In this document: piece by piece, positions 17,688-26,250 of the stretch
Numbering within the stretch: the stretch's first letter is position 1
How the letters are laid out: every line of letters begins with the position of its first letter
Origin: Rhodobacteraceae bacterium Alg231-04
GTDB lineage: Bacteria > Pseudomonadota > Alphaproteobacteria > Rhodobacterales > Rhodobacteraceae
Length of the DNA: 64,000 nt
Direction: 5' to 3'
Assembly: GCA_900143635.1 (NCBI GenBank)
Contig: FREY01000012.1
Coordinates: forward strand, 56,529 to 120,528
The notes under the pieces: model-generated
The model's database searches: none
Told to the model about the DNA's origin: nothing
The model's input: the letters and a program-made list of their open reading frames with translations, nothing else
Program-made: the position numbers and the translations under genes

Positions 17688-18257
17688 GTGATCCACGATC
17701 CAAACAGGTATGACACGATGCCGGTCGGTATCGTTCTGCGGCGTGCTCCGGGTGTGACCCGTTGGGCAGCCTGGGTGTGGACGGCCGTTGATGCTCTGCC
17801 CGGTGCCGGAGCCGCAGACTGGCGCCTGTTGCGCGAAGAAGGCGGCGTGAGCTTTCATCACGCGGCCACTCTGGATCTGCATCTGCACGGCGCCGACACC
17901 GAAGCCTATCTTCACGGTCTGGCGGCGCGTGTTCCTGCGCTCTACGTGGTGATGCGTGAAACCGACGACGAAGACCGCCCGCTGGATGTTGTCCTGATCA
18001 CCGCGTCCCCCTACGAGGCGCAGGATTATGCCGACAGCGGCGAAGACATCATCGAGAAAATCGCCATGCCGCCCGCGCTGATCGCATGGGTGCGCGACTT
18101 TGTCGAAACCCATCACCGCGAAGAGGTTTTTAAGAAGCGCAAGCGGGACAAGAAAGATATCGGGCAGGTTGAAGATGGGATTGGTGACGCACGGATCGCG
18201 CAGATGTCCGATGTCTACCGCTCGCCGGGCAACGCCAAGAAGGAGCGCCTTCAATGA
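17688..18257 (+). CDS. DUF3305-family FDH accessory protein
   Basis: The 189-residue protein carries the DUF3305 hallmark near its start (MPVGIVLRRAPGVTRWAAWVW). A basic tail (KKRKRDKKD) follows. DUF3305 and DUF3306 genes nearly always flank Tat-exported formate dehydrogenases in proteobacteria, but their chemistry is unknown. The start is either GTG 17688, after GGGAGG, or ATG 17718; the family usually has only a few residues before the PVGV motif, which leaves both open. It overlaps DUF3306 by ATGA. Confidence 0.75.
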   Translation: MIHDPNRYDTMPVGIVLRRAPGVTRWAAWVWTAVDALPGAGAADWRLLREEGGVSFHHAATLDLHLHGADTEAYLHGLAARVPALYVVMRETDDEDRPLDVVLITASPYEAQDYADSGEDIIEKIAMPPALIAWVRDFVETHHREEVFKKRKRDKKDIGQVEDGIGDARIAQMSDVYRSPGNAKKERLQ

Positions 18258-18886
18258 GCGATTTCTGGGCCCGCCGCAAAGCCTCGGTTCAGGCGGAAGA
18301 ACGCGAGATTGAGGCACAGGCCGAGGTCGAAGTTCAGGCCGATCGCGAGGCCGCGCTGGCCGAGCGTACGGACGAAGACATTTTGGCCGAACTTGATCTG
18401 CCCGATCCCGACACGCTGGAGCAGGGCGACGATTTCAAAGTGTTCCTGAGCGAGGCCGTGCCCGCCCGCATCCGTACCCGCGCCCTGCGGCGGTTGTGGC
18501 GGCTGAACCCGGTGCTGGCAAATATCGACGGGCTGGTCGACTACGGCGAAGATTTCACGGATGCGGCCTGCGTCGTGGAGAACCTTCAGACGGCTTATCA
18601 GGTCGGCAAAGGTATGACCCAGCACGTGCTGGAAATGGCGCGCAAGGCTGAGCTGGCAGAGGCGGAAATGCTGCCGGACAGCGATGCGCAAGACGGTGAA
18701 GGTGCGCCTCTTGCAGCGGCCGGTGATGAGACAGTGCTTGCAGCCGATGAAGCTGAAAAACCGGCTGTTTCAGCCGCCGAACCGCATGTGTTCGAGGATG
18801 ACGCGGACACGGATGACGCCTACCCAAATCCCTCGCGCCGTATGCGATTTGCTTTTGATGTGCCATTGTCAGGGTCAGTGACATGA
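18254..18886 (+). CDS. DUF3306-family FDH accessory protein
   Basis: The 210-residue acidic protein opens with DFWARRKASVQAEERE, the standard DUF3306 start. A conserved block LRRLWRLNPVLANIDGLVDYGEDFTD follows at about 75-105. The C-terminal third is low-complexity and Glu/Ala-rich, and ends in RRMRFAFDVPL. No signal peptide or membrane segment is visible. It overlaps both neighbours by 4 bp or less, so DUF3305, DUF3306 and the TorD-like chaperone form one unit ahead of the FDH structural genes. Confidence 0.75.
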   Translation: MSDFWARRKASVQAEEREIEAQAEVEVQADREAALAERTDEDILAELDLPDPDTLEQGDDFKVFLSEAVPARIRTRALRRLWRLNPVLANIDGLVDYGEDFTDAACVVENLQTAYQVGKGMTQHVLEMARKAELAEAEMLPDSDAQDGEGAPLAAAGDETVLAADEAEKPAVSAAEPHVFEDDADTDDAYPNPSRRMRFAFDVPLSGSVT

Positions 18887-18912
18887 CGATTACACCGTTT
18901 CAGGAGACGCCG

Positions 18913-19518
18913 ATGAGTGCCGTCGAAGACCTACGTATCGCCGAAGAAGACCGGCTGCGCGCTGACCTCTACAATTTTTTAGGCCTGCTGCTGGCCACAC
19001 CGCCAAGCACCGAAACACTGGCGATGACGGCCGGATTGTCCGGCGATGACACCCCCTTGGGAACGGCCATCAACGCCTTGGCGCGGATTGCCAAACTGTC
19101 CAAACCAGCGGGCGTTGAAAGCGAGTTCAACAAGCTGTTCATCGGACTGGGACGCGGCGAACTGCTGCCCTATGCCAGCTATTACCTGACCGGGTTCCTG
19201 AATGAAAAACCACTCGCCCGGCTGCGCAAGGATATGGCCGTGCGCGGCCTGACGCGGGCCAAGAACATTTATGAGCCCGAGGACAATATCGCATCGCTGA
19301 TGGAAATGATGGGCGCGATGATCGCCGGCCGGTTTGGCCGGACATTCGATATCGCCGATCAGAAGACCTTTTTCAGCACCCATATCGGCCCCTGGTCCGG
19401 TCACTTCTTCACAGATTTGGAAGCCGCCAAAAACTCGGTCTTCTATGCAGCCGTCGGTCAGGCCGGCCGGTTGTTCATGGAAATCGAGGCCGAGGCCTTC
19501 CGGATGAGCGCGGAGTAA
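18913..19518 (+). CDS. TorD/DmsD-family chaperone for the formate dehydrogenase
   Basis: The 201-residue all-helical protein has the TorD-type motif LLPYASYYLTGFLNEKPLARL and an N-terminal ADLYNFLGLLLATPP helix. Such chaperones bind the Tat signal and apoprotein of molybdoenzymes until the cofactor is inserted. A start at 18883 overlaps the previous gene, but ATG 18913 has the better ribosome site (AGGAGA). It lies just ahead of the two genes that carry twin-arginine signals. Confidence 0.8.
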   Translation: MSAVEDLRIAEEDRLRADLYNFLGLLLATPPSTETLAMTAGLSGDDTPLGTAINALARIAKLSKPAGVESEFNKLFIGLGRGELLPYASYYLTGFLNEKPLARLRKDMAVRGLTRAKNIYEPEDNIASLMEMMGAMIAGRFGRTFDIADQKTFFSTHIGPWSGHFFTDLEAAKNSVFYAAVGQAGRLFMEIEAEAFRMSAE

Positions 19519-19567
19519 TCCGCATGATCTGGCGGGCAACCGCCACCCACAGAGAGGAGGAACTCTC

Positions 19568-19762
19568 ATGACCCAGAAGGACAAGGACGCGACAAGCCGG
19601 CGCGGTTTTTTGAAACTGGCTGGCACGGCTGCCCCGGCGGCGGCCGCGACGGTTCTGGTGAGCGGGCAAGAGGCCGAAGCGGCCGCTGAACCCGATCTGC
19701 AAGCGACCCGGTTGCAGGACACGGCGCAAACCCGCGCCTATTTCGCGAGCGCCAAGTTTTAG
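19568..19762 (+). CDS. Formate dehydrogenase-region Tat-target small protein
   Basis: This 64-residue peptide consists almost entirely of a twin-arginine signal (SRRGFLKLAGTAAPAAAATVL) with a short acidic tail ending RAYFASAKF. It fits the small family named formate dehydrogenase region TAT target, always found directly before the FDH alpha gene. A GAGGAGGAACTCTC ribosome site precedes it. It may act as a signal decoy or an export/assembly helper; its function is not established. Confidence 0.85.
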   Translation: MTQKDKDATSRRGFLKLAGTAAPAAAATVLVSGQEAEAAAEPDLQATRLQDTAQTRAYFASAKF

Positions 19763-19867
19763 TAACGGCAGGGCGATCACGCCCGAGGCGACTGGTTGCA
19801 ATTGGCCCGACTGCCGACGGTAAACATTAACCCAGCCAACCCCAGTGGGGTAGCAAGGGAGGTTAAC

Positions 19868-22762
19868 ATGCTGAGGAAAAAGACCAACGGGGTTGCGAGA
19901 CGCCCCCAGCGGACAAGTATCCTTTCCGATGTCGCAGAGAAATCTGTCGACCGCCGCGCGTTTCTGCGTGGCAGCGGCCTGGCCATTGGTGGTCTTGCCG
20001 CAATCAGCGCCACCGGCGGAACGGTGACGCAGGCAAATGCGGCGACCGCCGCCGCAGGGGCCGTTGAGACCATCAAATCAATCTGCACCCATTGTTCGGT
20101 CGGTTGTACAGTCGTGGCCGAGGTGGAAAGCGGCGTCTGGACCGGGCAGGAACCCGGCTATGACAGCCCGTTCAACCTGGGCTCGCACTGCGCCAAAGGC
20201 GCCTCGGTGCGCGAACACGCCCACGGTGAACGCCGCCTGAAATACCCGATGAAAAAGGAGGGTGGAGAGTGGAAACGCATCAGCTGGGAACAGGCGATCG
20301 ACGAGATCGGCGGCGGCATGATGGATATCCGGGAAGAAAGCGGACCGGATAGCGTTTACTGGCTGGGCTCAGCCAAGCATTCCAACGAACAGGCCTATCT
20401 GTTCCGCAAATTCGCAGCCTACTGGGGCACGAACAACGTGGATCACCAGGCCCGGATCTGTCACTCGACCACTGTGGCCGGTGTGGCAAACACATGGGGC
20501 TACGGCGCCATGACCAACAGCTACAATGACATCCACAACAGCCGTGCGATCTTCATTATTGGTGGCAACCCGGCCGAAGCGCACCCCGTGTCGCTTCTGC
20601 ACCTGCTGAAAGCCAAGGAAGAGAACAACGCGCCGCTGATCGTCTGTGATCCGCGCTTCACCCGTACGGCGGCCCATGCCGACGAATATGTGCGCTTCCG
20701 TCCTGGCACCGATGTGGCCCTGGTTTGGGGCCTGCTGTGGCATATCTTCGAGAACGGCTGGGAGGACAAAGAGTTCATCCGCACCCGTGTCTGGGGCATG
20801 GATGAGATCCGTGACGAGGTGAAGAAGTGGACGCCCGAAGAGGTTGAGCGCGTCACCGGCACCCCCGGAGAGCAGCTGCGGCGTGTTGCCCGCACGCTGG
20901 CGAACAACCGTCCCGGCACTGTCATCTGGTGTATGGGCGGCACTCAGCACACCAATGGCAACAACAACACACGGGCCTATTGCATTCTACAGCTGGCGCT
21001 GGGGAACATGGGCACCGAAGGCGGCGGCACCAATATCTTCCGCGGCCACGACAACGTGCAGGGCGCAACCGACCTGGGCGTACTCAGCCATACGCTGCCC
21101 GGCTATTACGGTCTGTCCAAAGGCGCATGGGCCCATTGGGCACGCGTCTGGGGAGAGGACGAAGAATGGCTGTCCGGTCAGTTCGAAATGCTGAAAACCG
21201 CCGACGGCAAAGACAAGTCGCTTCAGAACCTGACGGGTATCCCGGTCAGCCGCTGGATCGATGGCGTGCTGGAGGACAAGGACAACATCGACCAGCCCAA
21301 CAACGTGCGCGCCATGGTGCTTTGGGGTCATGCCCCCAACAGCCAGACGCGCGGCACGGAAATGAAGACGGCGATGGAAAAGCTGGACATGCTGGTGGTG
21401 ATCGACCCCTACCCCACCGTGTCTGCTGTTCTGCATGACCGGACCGATGGCGTCTATCTGCTGCCGGCGGCGACCCAGTTCGAAACCCGCGGCTCTGTCA
21501 CCGCATCAAACCGGTCGTTCCAGTGGCGCGATCAAGTGGTCGAGCCGCTGTTCGAGGCAAAGCCTGACCATGTGATCATGGGCATGTTTGCCAAGAAGTT
21601 CGGCTGGTCGGATCGTCTGTTCCGCAATATCGAGATGGATGACGAAGTCACGCCTAACGTCGAAAGCATCACGCGTGAATTCAACCGCGGTCTGTGGACC
21701 ATCGGTTACACGGGTCAAAGCCCTGAACGTGTGAAACTGCACATGGCGAACCAGCACACGTTTGACCGCACCACGCTGAAAGCCGTGGGTGGTCCGGCGG
21801 ATGGCGACTATTACGGTCTGCCCTGGCCTTGCTGGGGCACGGCTGAAATGGGTCATCCCGGCACACCGAACCTCTATGACATGTCCAAGCCTGTCTCAGA
21901 AGGTGGGCTGACATTCCGTGCCCGGTTTGGTGTGGAACGTGATGGCGACAACCTGCTGGCCGAAGGCGTCTACTCAAAGAATTCGGAAATCCAGGACGGA
22001 TATCCCGAATTCACCATGCAGATGCTGATGGATCTGGGTTGGGACAGCGACCTGACGGATGAGGAACGCGCTGCAATCGATGCTGTGGCCGGTCCCAAGA
22101 CCAACTGGAAAACCGACCTGTCGGGCGGCATCCAGCGGGTAGCGATCAAGCATGAATGTGCGCCCTTCGGCAATGCCAAGGCCCGCGCTGTCGTGTGGAC
22201 CTTCCCGGATCCGGTTCCGCTGCACCGCGAGCCGCTGTATACGCCGCGCCGTGATCTTGTGGCGGATTATCCGACCTATGAGGATCGCCACAGCTATCGC
22301 CTGCCGACGCTTTATGCCTCAATCCAGAAGAACGATTTCTCGAAAGAATACCCAATCGTTCTGACCTCGGGGCGTCTGGTCGAATATGAGGGCGGCGGGG
22401 AAGAGACCCGGTCGAACCCGTGGCTGGCCGAGCTTCAGCAGGACATGTTCGTCGAAATAAACACGCGTGACGCCAATGATCTTGGTGTGCGTGACGGCGC
22501 GCAGGTCTGGGTCGAAGGCCCGGAAGGCGGCAAGGTGAAGGTCATGGCGATGGTCACCGAACGTGTGGGGGCTGGTGTCGCCTTTATGCCCTTCCACTTC
22601 GGCGGTCATTTCCAGGGCGAAGACCTGCGGGACAAATACCCCGACGGGGCTGACCCCTATGTGCTGGGCGAAAGCACCAACACCGCCCAGACCTATGGCT
22701 ATGATTCAGTGACCCAGATGCAAGAGACCAAGTGTACGCTCTGCAAAATCTGGGCAGCGTAA
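19868..22762 (+). CDS. fdhA: Formate dehydrogenase alpha (catalytic Mo/W-bisMGD) subunit, cysteine form
   Basis: The 964-residue protein has a twin-arginine signal (DRRAFLRGSGLAIGG) at about 28-60. An N-terminal [4Fe-4S] binding set follows at Cys73, Cys76, Cys80 and Cys108. The metal ligand is Cys198 in QARICHSTTVAG, followed by His199, where E. coli FdhG/FdnG has selenocysteine, so no Sec insertion is needed. The C-terminal molydopterin dinucleotide-binding domain starts near YPIVLTSGRLVEYEGGG. ATG 19868 follows GGGAGGTTAAC; the longer open frame is not used. The enzyme oxidises formate in the periplasm and passes electrons through the beta and gamma subunits to quinone. Confidence 0.92.
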   Translation: MLRKKTNGVARRPQRTSILSDVAEKSVDRRAFLRGSGLAIGGLAAISATGGTVTQANAATAAAGAVETIKSICTHCSVGCTVVAEVESGVWTGQEPGYDSPFNLGSHCAKGASVREHAHGERRLKYPMKKEGGEWKRISWEQAIDEIGGGMMDIREESGPDSVYWLGSAKHSNEQAYLFRKFAAYWGTNNVDHQARICHSTTVAGVANTWGYGAMTNSYNDIHNSRAIFIIGGNPAEAHPVSLLHLLKAKEENNAPLIVCDPRFTRTAAHADEYVRFRPGTDVALVWGLLWHIFENGWEDKEFIRTRVWGMDEIRDEVKKWTPEEVERVTGTPGEQLRRVARTLANNRPGTVIWCMGGTQHTNGNNNTRAYCILQLALGNMGTEGGGTNIFRGHDNVQGATDLGVLSHTLPGYYGLSKGAWAHWARVWGEDEEWLSGQFEMLKTADGKDKSLQNLTGIPVSRWIDGVLEDKDNIDQPNNVRAMVLWGHAPNSQTRGTEMKTAMEKLDMLVVIDPYPTVSAVLHDRTDGVYLLPAATQFETRGSVTASNRSFQWRDQVVEPLFEAKPDHVIMGMFAKKFGWSDRLFRNIEMDDEVTPNVESITREFNRGLWTIGYTGQSPERVKLHMANQHTFDRTTLKAVGGPADGDYYGLPWPCWGTAEMGHPGTPNLYDMSKPVSEGGLTFRARFGVERDGDNLLAEGVYSKNSEIQDGYPEFTMQMLMDLGWDSDLTDEERAAIDAVAGPKTNWKTDLSGGIQRVAIKHECAPFGNAKARAVVWTFPDPVPLHREPLYTPRRDLVADYPTYEDRHSYRLPTLYASIQKNDFSKEYPIVLTSGRLVEYEGGGEETRSNPWLAELQQDMFVEINTRDANDLGVRDGAQVWVEGPEGGKVKVMAMVTERVGAGVAFMPFHFGGHFQGEDLRDKYPDGADPYVLGESTNTAQTYGYDSVTQMQETKCTLCKIWAA

Positions 22763-22774
22763 GGAGAAAGAGAA

Positions 22775-23368
22775 ATGGCAAGAGCTAAGTTCCTCTGTGA
22801 CGCCGAACGCTGCATTGAATGCAATGCCTGCGTGACGGCCTGTAAGAACGAACATGAGGTGCCGTGGGGGATCAACCGCCGCCGGGTGGTCACCATCGAC
22901 GATGGTAAACCCGGTGAAAGGTCGATCTCGGTTGCCTGCATGCATTGTTCTGATGCGCCCTGCATGGCCGTATGCCCGGTGGATTGCTTCTATCAGACTG
23001 ACGAAGGTGTGGTGCTGCATTCCAAAGACCTGTGCATCGGCTGCGGCTATTGTTTCTACGCCTGCCCCTTTGGCGCGCCGCAATACCCGCAGGCCGGCAA
23101 TTTCGGCAGCCGTGGCAAGATGGACAAATGCACCTTCTGTGCCGGTGGCCCGGAAGAAAACCACTCCACCAAAGAGTTCGCCAAATACGGCCGCAACCGT
23201 CTGGCCGAGGGCAAGCTGCCGATCTGTGCAGAAATGTGTTCGACCAAGGCGCTGCTGGCCGGAGATGGCGATCAGGTCTCCGAGATCTACCGCGAACGCG
23301 TTGTGGCGCGCGGCTTCGGGTCCGGCGCCTGGGGCTGGGGCACGGCCTATGAACGTAAAGGCGGCTGA
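22775..23368 (+). CDS. fdh3B: Formate dehydrogenase FDH3 beta (iron-sulfur) subunit
   Basis: The 197-residue ferredoxin-like subunit has four cluster motifs: CIECNACVTACKNEHEVPW, CMHCSDAPCMAVCPVDC, CIGCGYCFYACPFGAPQ and the split set CTFC...CAEMC. This is the HybA/FdnH-type layout. It has no signal peptide and would be exported with the alpha subunit by the Tat path. It lies 12 bp after fdhA behind AAGGAGA. It wires the catalytic subunit to the cytochrome b subunit. Confidence 0.9.
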   Translation: MARAKFLCDAERCIECNACVTACKNEHEVPWGINRRRVVTIDDGKPGERSISVACMHCSDAPCMAVCPVDCFYQTDEGVVLHSKDLCIGCGYCFYACPFGAPQYPQAGNFGSRGKMDKCTFCAGGPEENHSTKEFAKYGRNRLAEGKLPICAEMCSTKALLAGDGDQVSEIYRERVVARGFGSGAWGWGTAYERKGG

Positions 23369-23384
23369 CACAGTCTGACCTGCT

Positions 23385-23409
23385 GGGGCGGCCCTGCCGG
23401 GGCCGTCCC
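23385..23409 (+). terminator. Hairpin between FDH beta and gamma genes
   Basis: GGGGCGGCCC (23385-23394) pairs with GGGCCGTCCC (23400-23409), with one G-T pair and a 5-base loop. The sequence ATTTATTGGTATTTTTTCC follows. It resembles an intrinsic terminator but sits inside the operon, so it may attenuate gamma-subunit expression. Confidence 0.5.
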
Positions 23410-23442
23410 ATTTATTGGTATTTTTTCCAGGGAGGAGCGACC

Positions 23443-24648
23443 ATGCTGCGCATGGCCCTCGCATTTGTCCTGACGCTGGCGTTGACCTCGGTCGGCCATG
23501 CACAGGAAGCCGGACTGTCGCCAGACCGGGCCGCCACAGGCGGTGCACAAACACTGAACGACATTCTGGCCCGCCAGGCAGGACAAGCGATTGACGATAG
23601 TTTCCGCCGCGACGCCACCGGCAACCCGGACAATGCCGCAGCTATTGCTGCGCAGCTGGGCACGCTGGGCGGTGTGTCCGACGCGGAAACCTGGCGCGCC
23701 CTGCGCTATGGATCGGCAGATGTGACGGTTTCCGCGGGCGGCGAGGTTGCCTCTGTTCTGGTGCAGGATGGCGGCATGCGGTGGCTGGAGTTCCGCAGCA
23801 CCACATTGCGCACCTATGGTGGCTGGCTGCTGGTCGGCACGCTGGCGGCGCTGGCCCTGTTTTATCTCGTGTTTGGCCGTATCAAGATTGATGCGGAAAA
23901 AACCGGACGCACAGTCACCCGCTTCAAGGCGATCGAACGCTTTGGCCACTGGTTGCTGGGCGGGGCGTTTATCCTGCTGGGTCTGACGGGGCTACTGGTT
24001 CTGTTCGGCCGCGTCTTTCTTGCGCCTCTTCTTGGCAAAGGGGTCAATGCGGCGCTGCTGGACTGGTCCAAATGGGTGCACAATAACGTGGCTTGGGCCT
24101 TTATCCTTGGTCTGGTGATGGTCTTTGTCATGTGGGTTGTTCACAACATCCCCAATCGCACCGACCTGCACTGGCTGCGCAAAGGCGGCGGAATTCTTTT
24201 CGCGCATGAACACCCGCCGGCCAAGAAATTCAACGCGGGCCAGAAAATGATCTTCTGGTCGGTGATCCTGTTCGGGGGTGCCATTGCGCTGACCGGCGTG
24301 TCCTTGCTGTTCCCCTTTGATTTGCCGATCTTTGCCAAGGTTTTCTCAGCGCTGAACGCAACCGGCCTGCCGCAACTGCTTGGCTACGGAGAACTGCCGC
24401 TTGCGCTTGCGCCGCAGGAGGAAATGCAGCTGGCACAGGTCTGGCACGCGATCCTCGCCTTTATCCTGATGGCCATCGTTCTGGCCCATATCTATATCGG
24501 CTCGGTCGGCATGGAAGGCGCCTATGACGCGATGGGATCGGGCGAAGTGGACGAAGCCTGGGCAGAGCAGCACCACTCTATCTGGCTGGAGGAATACCGC
24601 GCGGCCGAAGCTGAGAATGAGAAGAATTCGACCTCGCCTGCCGAGTAG
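23443..24648 (+). CDS. Formate dehydrogenase gamma subunit (cytochrome b556 type)
   Basis: The 401-residue protein begins with a signal peptide (MLRMALAFVLTLALTSVGHA). A periplasmic stretch of about 100 residues follows, then about five hydrophobic helices (first at about 127-147, then GHWLLGGAFILLGLTGLLVLFG). Histidines suited to b-haem ligation are in ERFGHWLLG and QVWHAILAFILM, and VGMEGAYDAMGSGEVDEAWAEQHH is the conserved family tail. It anchors FDH in the inner membrane and hands electrons to quinone. The extra N-terminal domain is typical of the FDH3-type gamma subunits. Confidence 0.9.
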   Translation: MLRMALAFVLTLALTSVGHAQEAGLSPDRAATGGAQTLNDILARQAGQAIDDSFRRDATGNPDNAAAIAAQLGTLGGVSDAETWRALRYGSADVTVSAGGEVASVLVQDGGMRWLEFRSTTLRTYGGWLLVGTLAALALFYLVFGRIKIDAEKTGRTVTRFKAIERFGHWLLGGAFILLGLTGLLVLFGRVFLAPLLGKGVNAALLDWSKWVHNNVAWAFILGLVMVFVMWVVHNIPNRTDLHWLRKGGGILFAHEHPPAKKFNAGQKMIFWSVILFGGAIALTGVSLLFPFDLPIFAKVFSALNATGLPQLLGYGELPLALAPQEEMQLAQVWHAILAFILMAIVLAHIYIGSVGMEGAYDAMGSGEVDEAWAEQHHSIWLEEYRAAEAENEKNSTSPAE

Positions 24649-24744
24649 GGTGGCGATGGGCGAATTTTCATTTGCAAACCGCGCTCTGCGATAGACAGAA
24701 TTAGCACGGGCGACCCGACTGGGCGTCAACACGGAGACATTGAC

Positions 24745-24867
24745 ATGAAAGCGATGCTGTTTGGCTTTGCGGCAATTGTGGTCATCGCCATCGGAGCAAA
24801 TACGGTTCTTGGCGCGCTGAGCTATTCCTCGGCAGACCGCTTTTCCGGCTCATCAGTCAGAAACTGA
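24745..24867 (+). CDS. 40-residue single-span membrane protein downstream of FDH
   Basis: This small frame (MKAMLFGFAAIVVIAIGANTV...) lies between the FDH gamma gene and the response regulator. It has an N-terminal hydrophobic helix (residues 5-25) and a polar tail SADRFSGSSVRN. A GGAGACATTGAC ribosome site precedes the ATG, and the next gene follows 9 bp after its stop. Length and layout suggest an accessory peptide of the FDH membrane complex or an unrelated stress microprotein. I do not recognise a named family. Confidence 0.6.
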   Translation: MKAMLFGFAAIVVIAIGANTVLGALSYSSADRFSGSSVRN

Positions 24868-24876
24868 GGCAGGCCT

Positions 24877-26211
24877 ATGCGCGACGAATACGGAGAAAGC
24901 CTTGCGGGTGCGTCTATCCTTGTGATCGACGACGAAATCGGCATGCGCAACTTCCTGACAAAGATCCTGTCGCCGCGCTGCAAGCGGGTCGAACAGGCCG
25001 CCTCTGCGACCGAAGCCTCGGCGATCCTCGACAAATACCATTTCGACCTGGTGATCCTGGACAATATCATGCCTGGCAAAACCGGGCTGGACTGGCTGCG
25101 CGAGCAGGGCAAGGTCGGCCTGTTTTCCGACGCTATTCTCATCACGGCCTACGCCGACCTGGAGACCGCAATCGAAGCGCTACGGGTTGGTGTTTCTGAT
25201 TTCGTCCTGAAGCCCTTTCGCGCCAACCAGATCCTGAATGCTGTCGCGCGGGCGCTGGACCGAAAGATTCTGCGCCGCGACAATTCACTGCTCAAACACG
25301 AGCTGTCCGTCGAAGGAGAAACTGCGCGGGGGCGGCTATTGGGGAAATCCGTCCCCATCCAAAAGGTGCGCGAAATGCTGACGCCCCTGGCGCTGATGCC
25401 GACTCCGGTTCTGTTCTCGGGCGCATCGGGTACAGGAAAAGAGGTTGCCGCCCGCACGTTGCACGCAATGTCGGACCGCGCTGAAAAGCCATTTGTGGCG
25501 GTCAATTGCGCGGCAATATCATCCGAGAATTGCGCCGAGGAGCTATTTGGCAAAGTTGGCGACAACGGCCCCAGCCGCGACGGCCTGTTCCTGCTTGCCG
25601 ATGGTGGCGTGCTGTTTCTGGACGAGGTCGCACAGATGCCTGACAAGATGCAGGCGGCCCTGTTGCGCGTTCTTGAGGATCAGCGCATTCGCCCGGTTGG
25701 AGCGGTGCGGGAAATACCGCTCAACCTTCGCTTTTTCTTTGCGACCAATGCCGATCTGAAAGAAGCGGTTGCCAGCGGCAGGTTTCGGGCTGACCTTTAT
25801 CATCGCATCAACGTGGTTGGCATCGAAATGCCGCGCCTCAAGGATAGATCAGAAGACATCGTCGAACTCGCGGCTCTGTTCATGGGGCAATTTTCCAAAG
25901 CACTGGCCCTGCCCAAGCTGGATCTGGACGAAGACACTCTGTTGAAGATCTGCCGCTACGACTGGCCGGGAAATGTACGCGAACTGCGCAATATGATTGA
26001 ACGCTCGGTGATCCTTGGGGCCTTCCCCGAAGAGTTCGCCGGTGCCGGCCGAGTCAAAGGCACGCGCGCCATTGAGGAGCTCGATCTGGTGACCAAACGC
26101 CATATTCTGCAGGTGCTGGATACCTGTGACGGCAACCGGGCCGAAGCCTCGCGTCGGCTTGGCGTGTCCCGCAAAACCATTGACCGCAAATGCGCGTCCT
26201 GGGGGATGTAG
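24877..26211 (+). CDS. NtrC-type response regulator lacking the GAFTGA loop
   Basis: The 444-residue protein has a receiver domain (about 12-125; acidic pocket ILVIDDE, phosphorylation Asp62 in LDNIMPG, Lys in VLKPF). An AAA+ domain follows (about 150-380; Walker A GASGTGKE, Walker B GGVLFLDEV, arginine-finger region RFRADLYHRINV). A Fis-type helix-turn-helix ends the protein (NRAEASRRLGVSRKTIDRK). Between EELFG (221-225) and the Walker B strand, the segment reads KVGDNGPSRDG. The GAFTGA loop that contacts sigma54 is absent. Rhodobacter capsulatus NtrC shows the same loss and works with sigma70. The gene is convergent with its likely kinase and follows the FDH genes, so FDH control is plausible. 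Confidence 0.85.
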   Translation: MRDEYGESLAGASILVIDDEIGMRNFLTKILSPRCKRVEQAASATEASAILDKYHFDLVILDNIMPGKTGLDWLREQGKVGLFSDAILITAYADLETAIEALRVGVSDFVLKPFRANQILNAVARALDRKILRRDNSLLKHELSVEGETARGRLLGKSVPIQKVREMLTPLALMPTPVLFSGASGTGKEVAARTLHAMSDRAEKPFVAVNCAAISSENCAEELFGKVGDNGPSRDGLFLLADGGVLFLDEVAQMPDKMQAALLRVLEDQRIRPVGAVREIPLNLRFFFATNADLKEAVASGRFRADLYHRINVVGIEMPRLKDRSEDIVELAALFMGQFSKALALPKLDLDEDTLLKICRYDWPGNVRELRNMIERSVILGAFPEEFAGAGRVKGTRAIEELDLVTKRHILQVLDTCDGNRAEASRRLGVSRKTIDRKCASWGM

Positions 26212-26250
26212 CCCGCTGAACTGCTGCACCGGATTAGGTGCAGTTACAAA

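Noticed and set aside
17681..17713. Possible 10-codon leader peptide (TTG start) before DUF3305
   Set aside because: It is short, has no regulatory codon run, and overlaps the GTG start of the DUF3305 gene.
15416..17716. Longer 766-residue version of the ferredoxin-type protein
   Set aside because: The extra N-terminal part is unlike any domain and covers the divergent promoter region; a ribosome site fixes the start near 17362.
20037..20240. Frames nested within fdhA and other long genes in other phases
   Set aside because: High GC at third codon positions creates many overlapping frames; none has its own ribosome site and recognisable domain.
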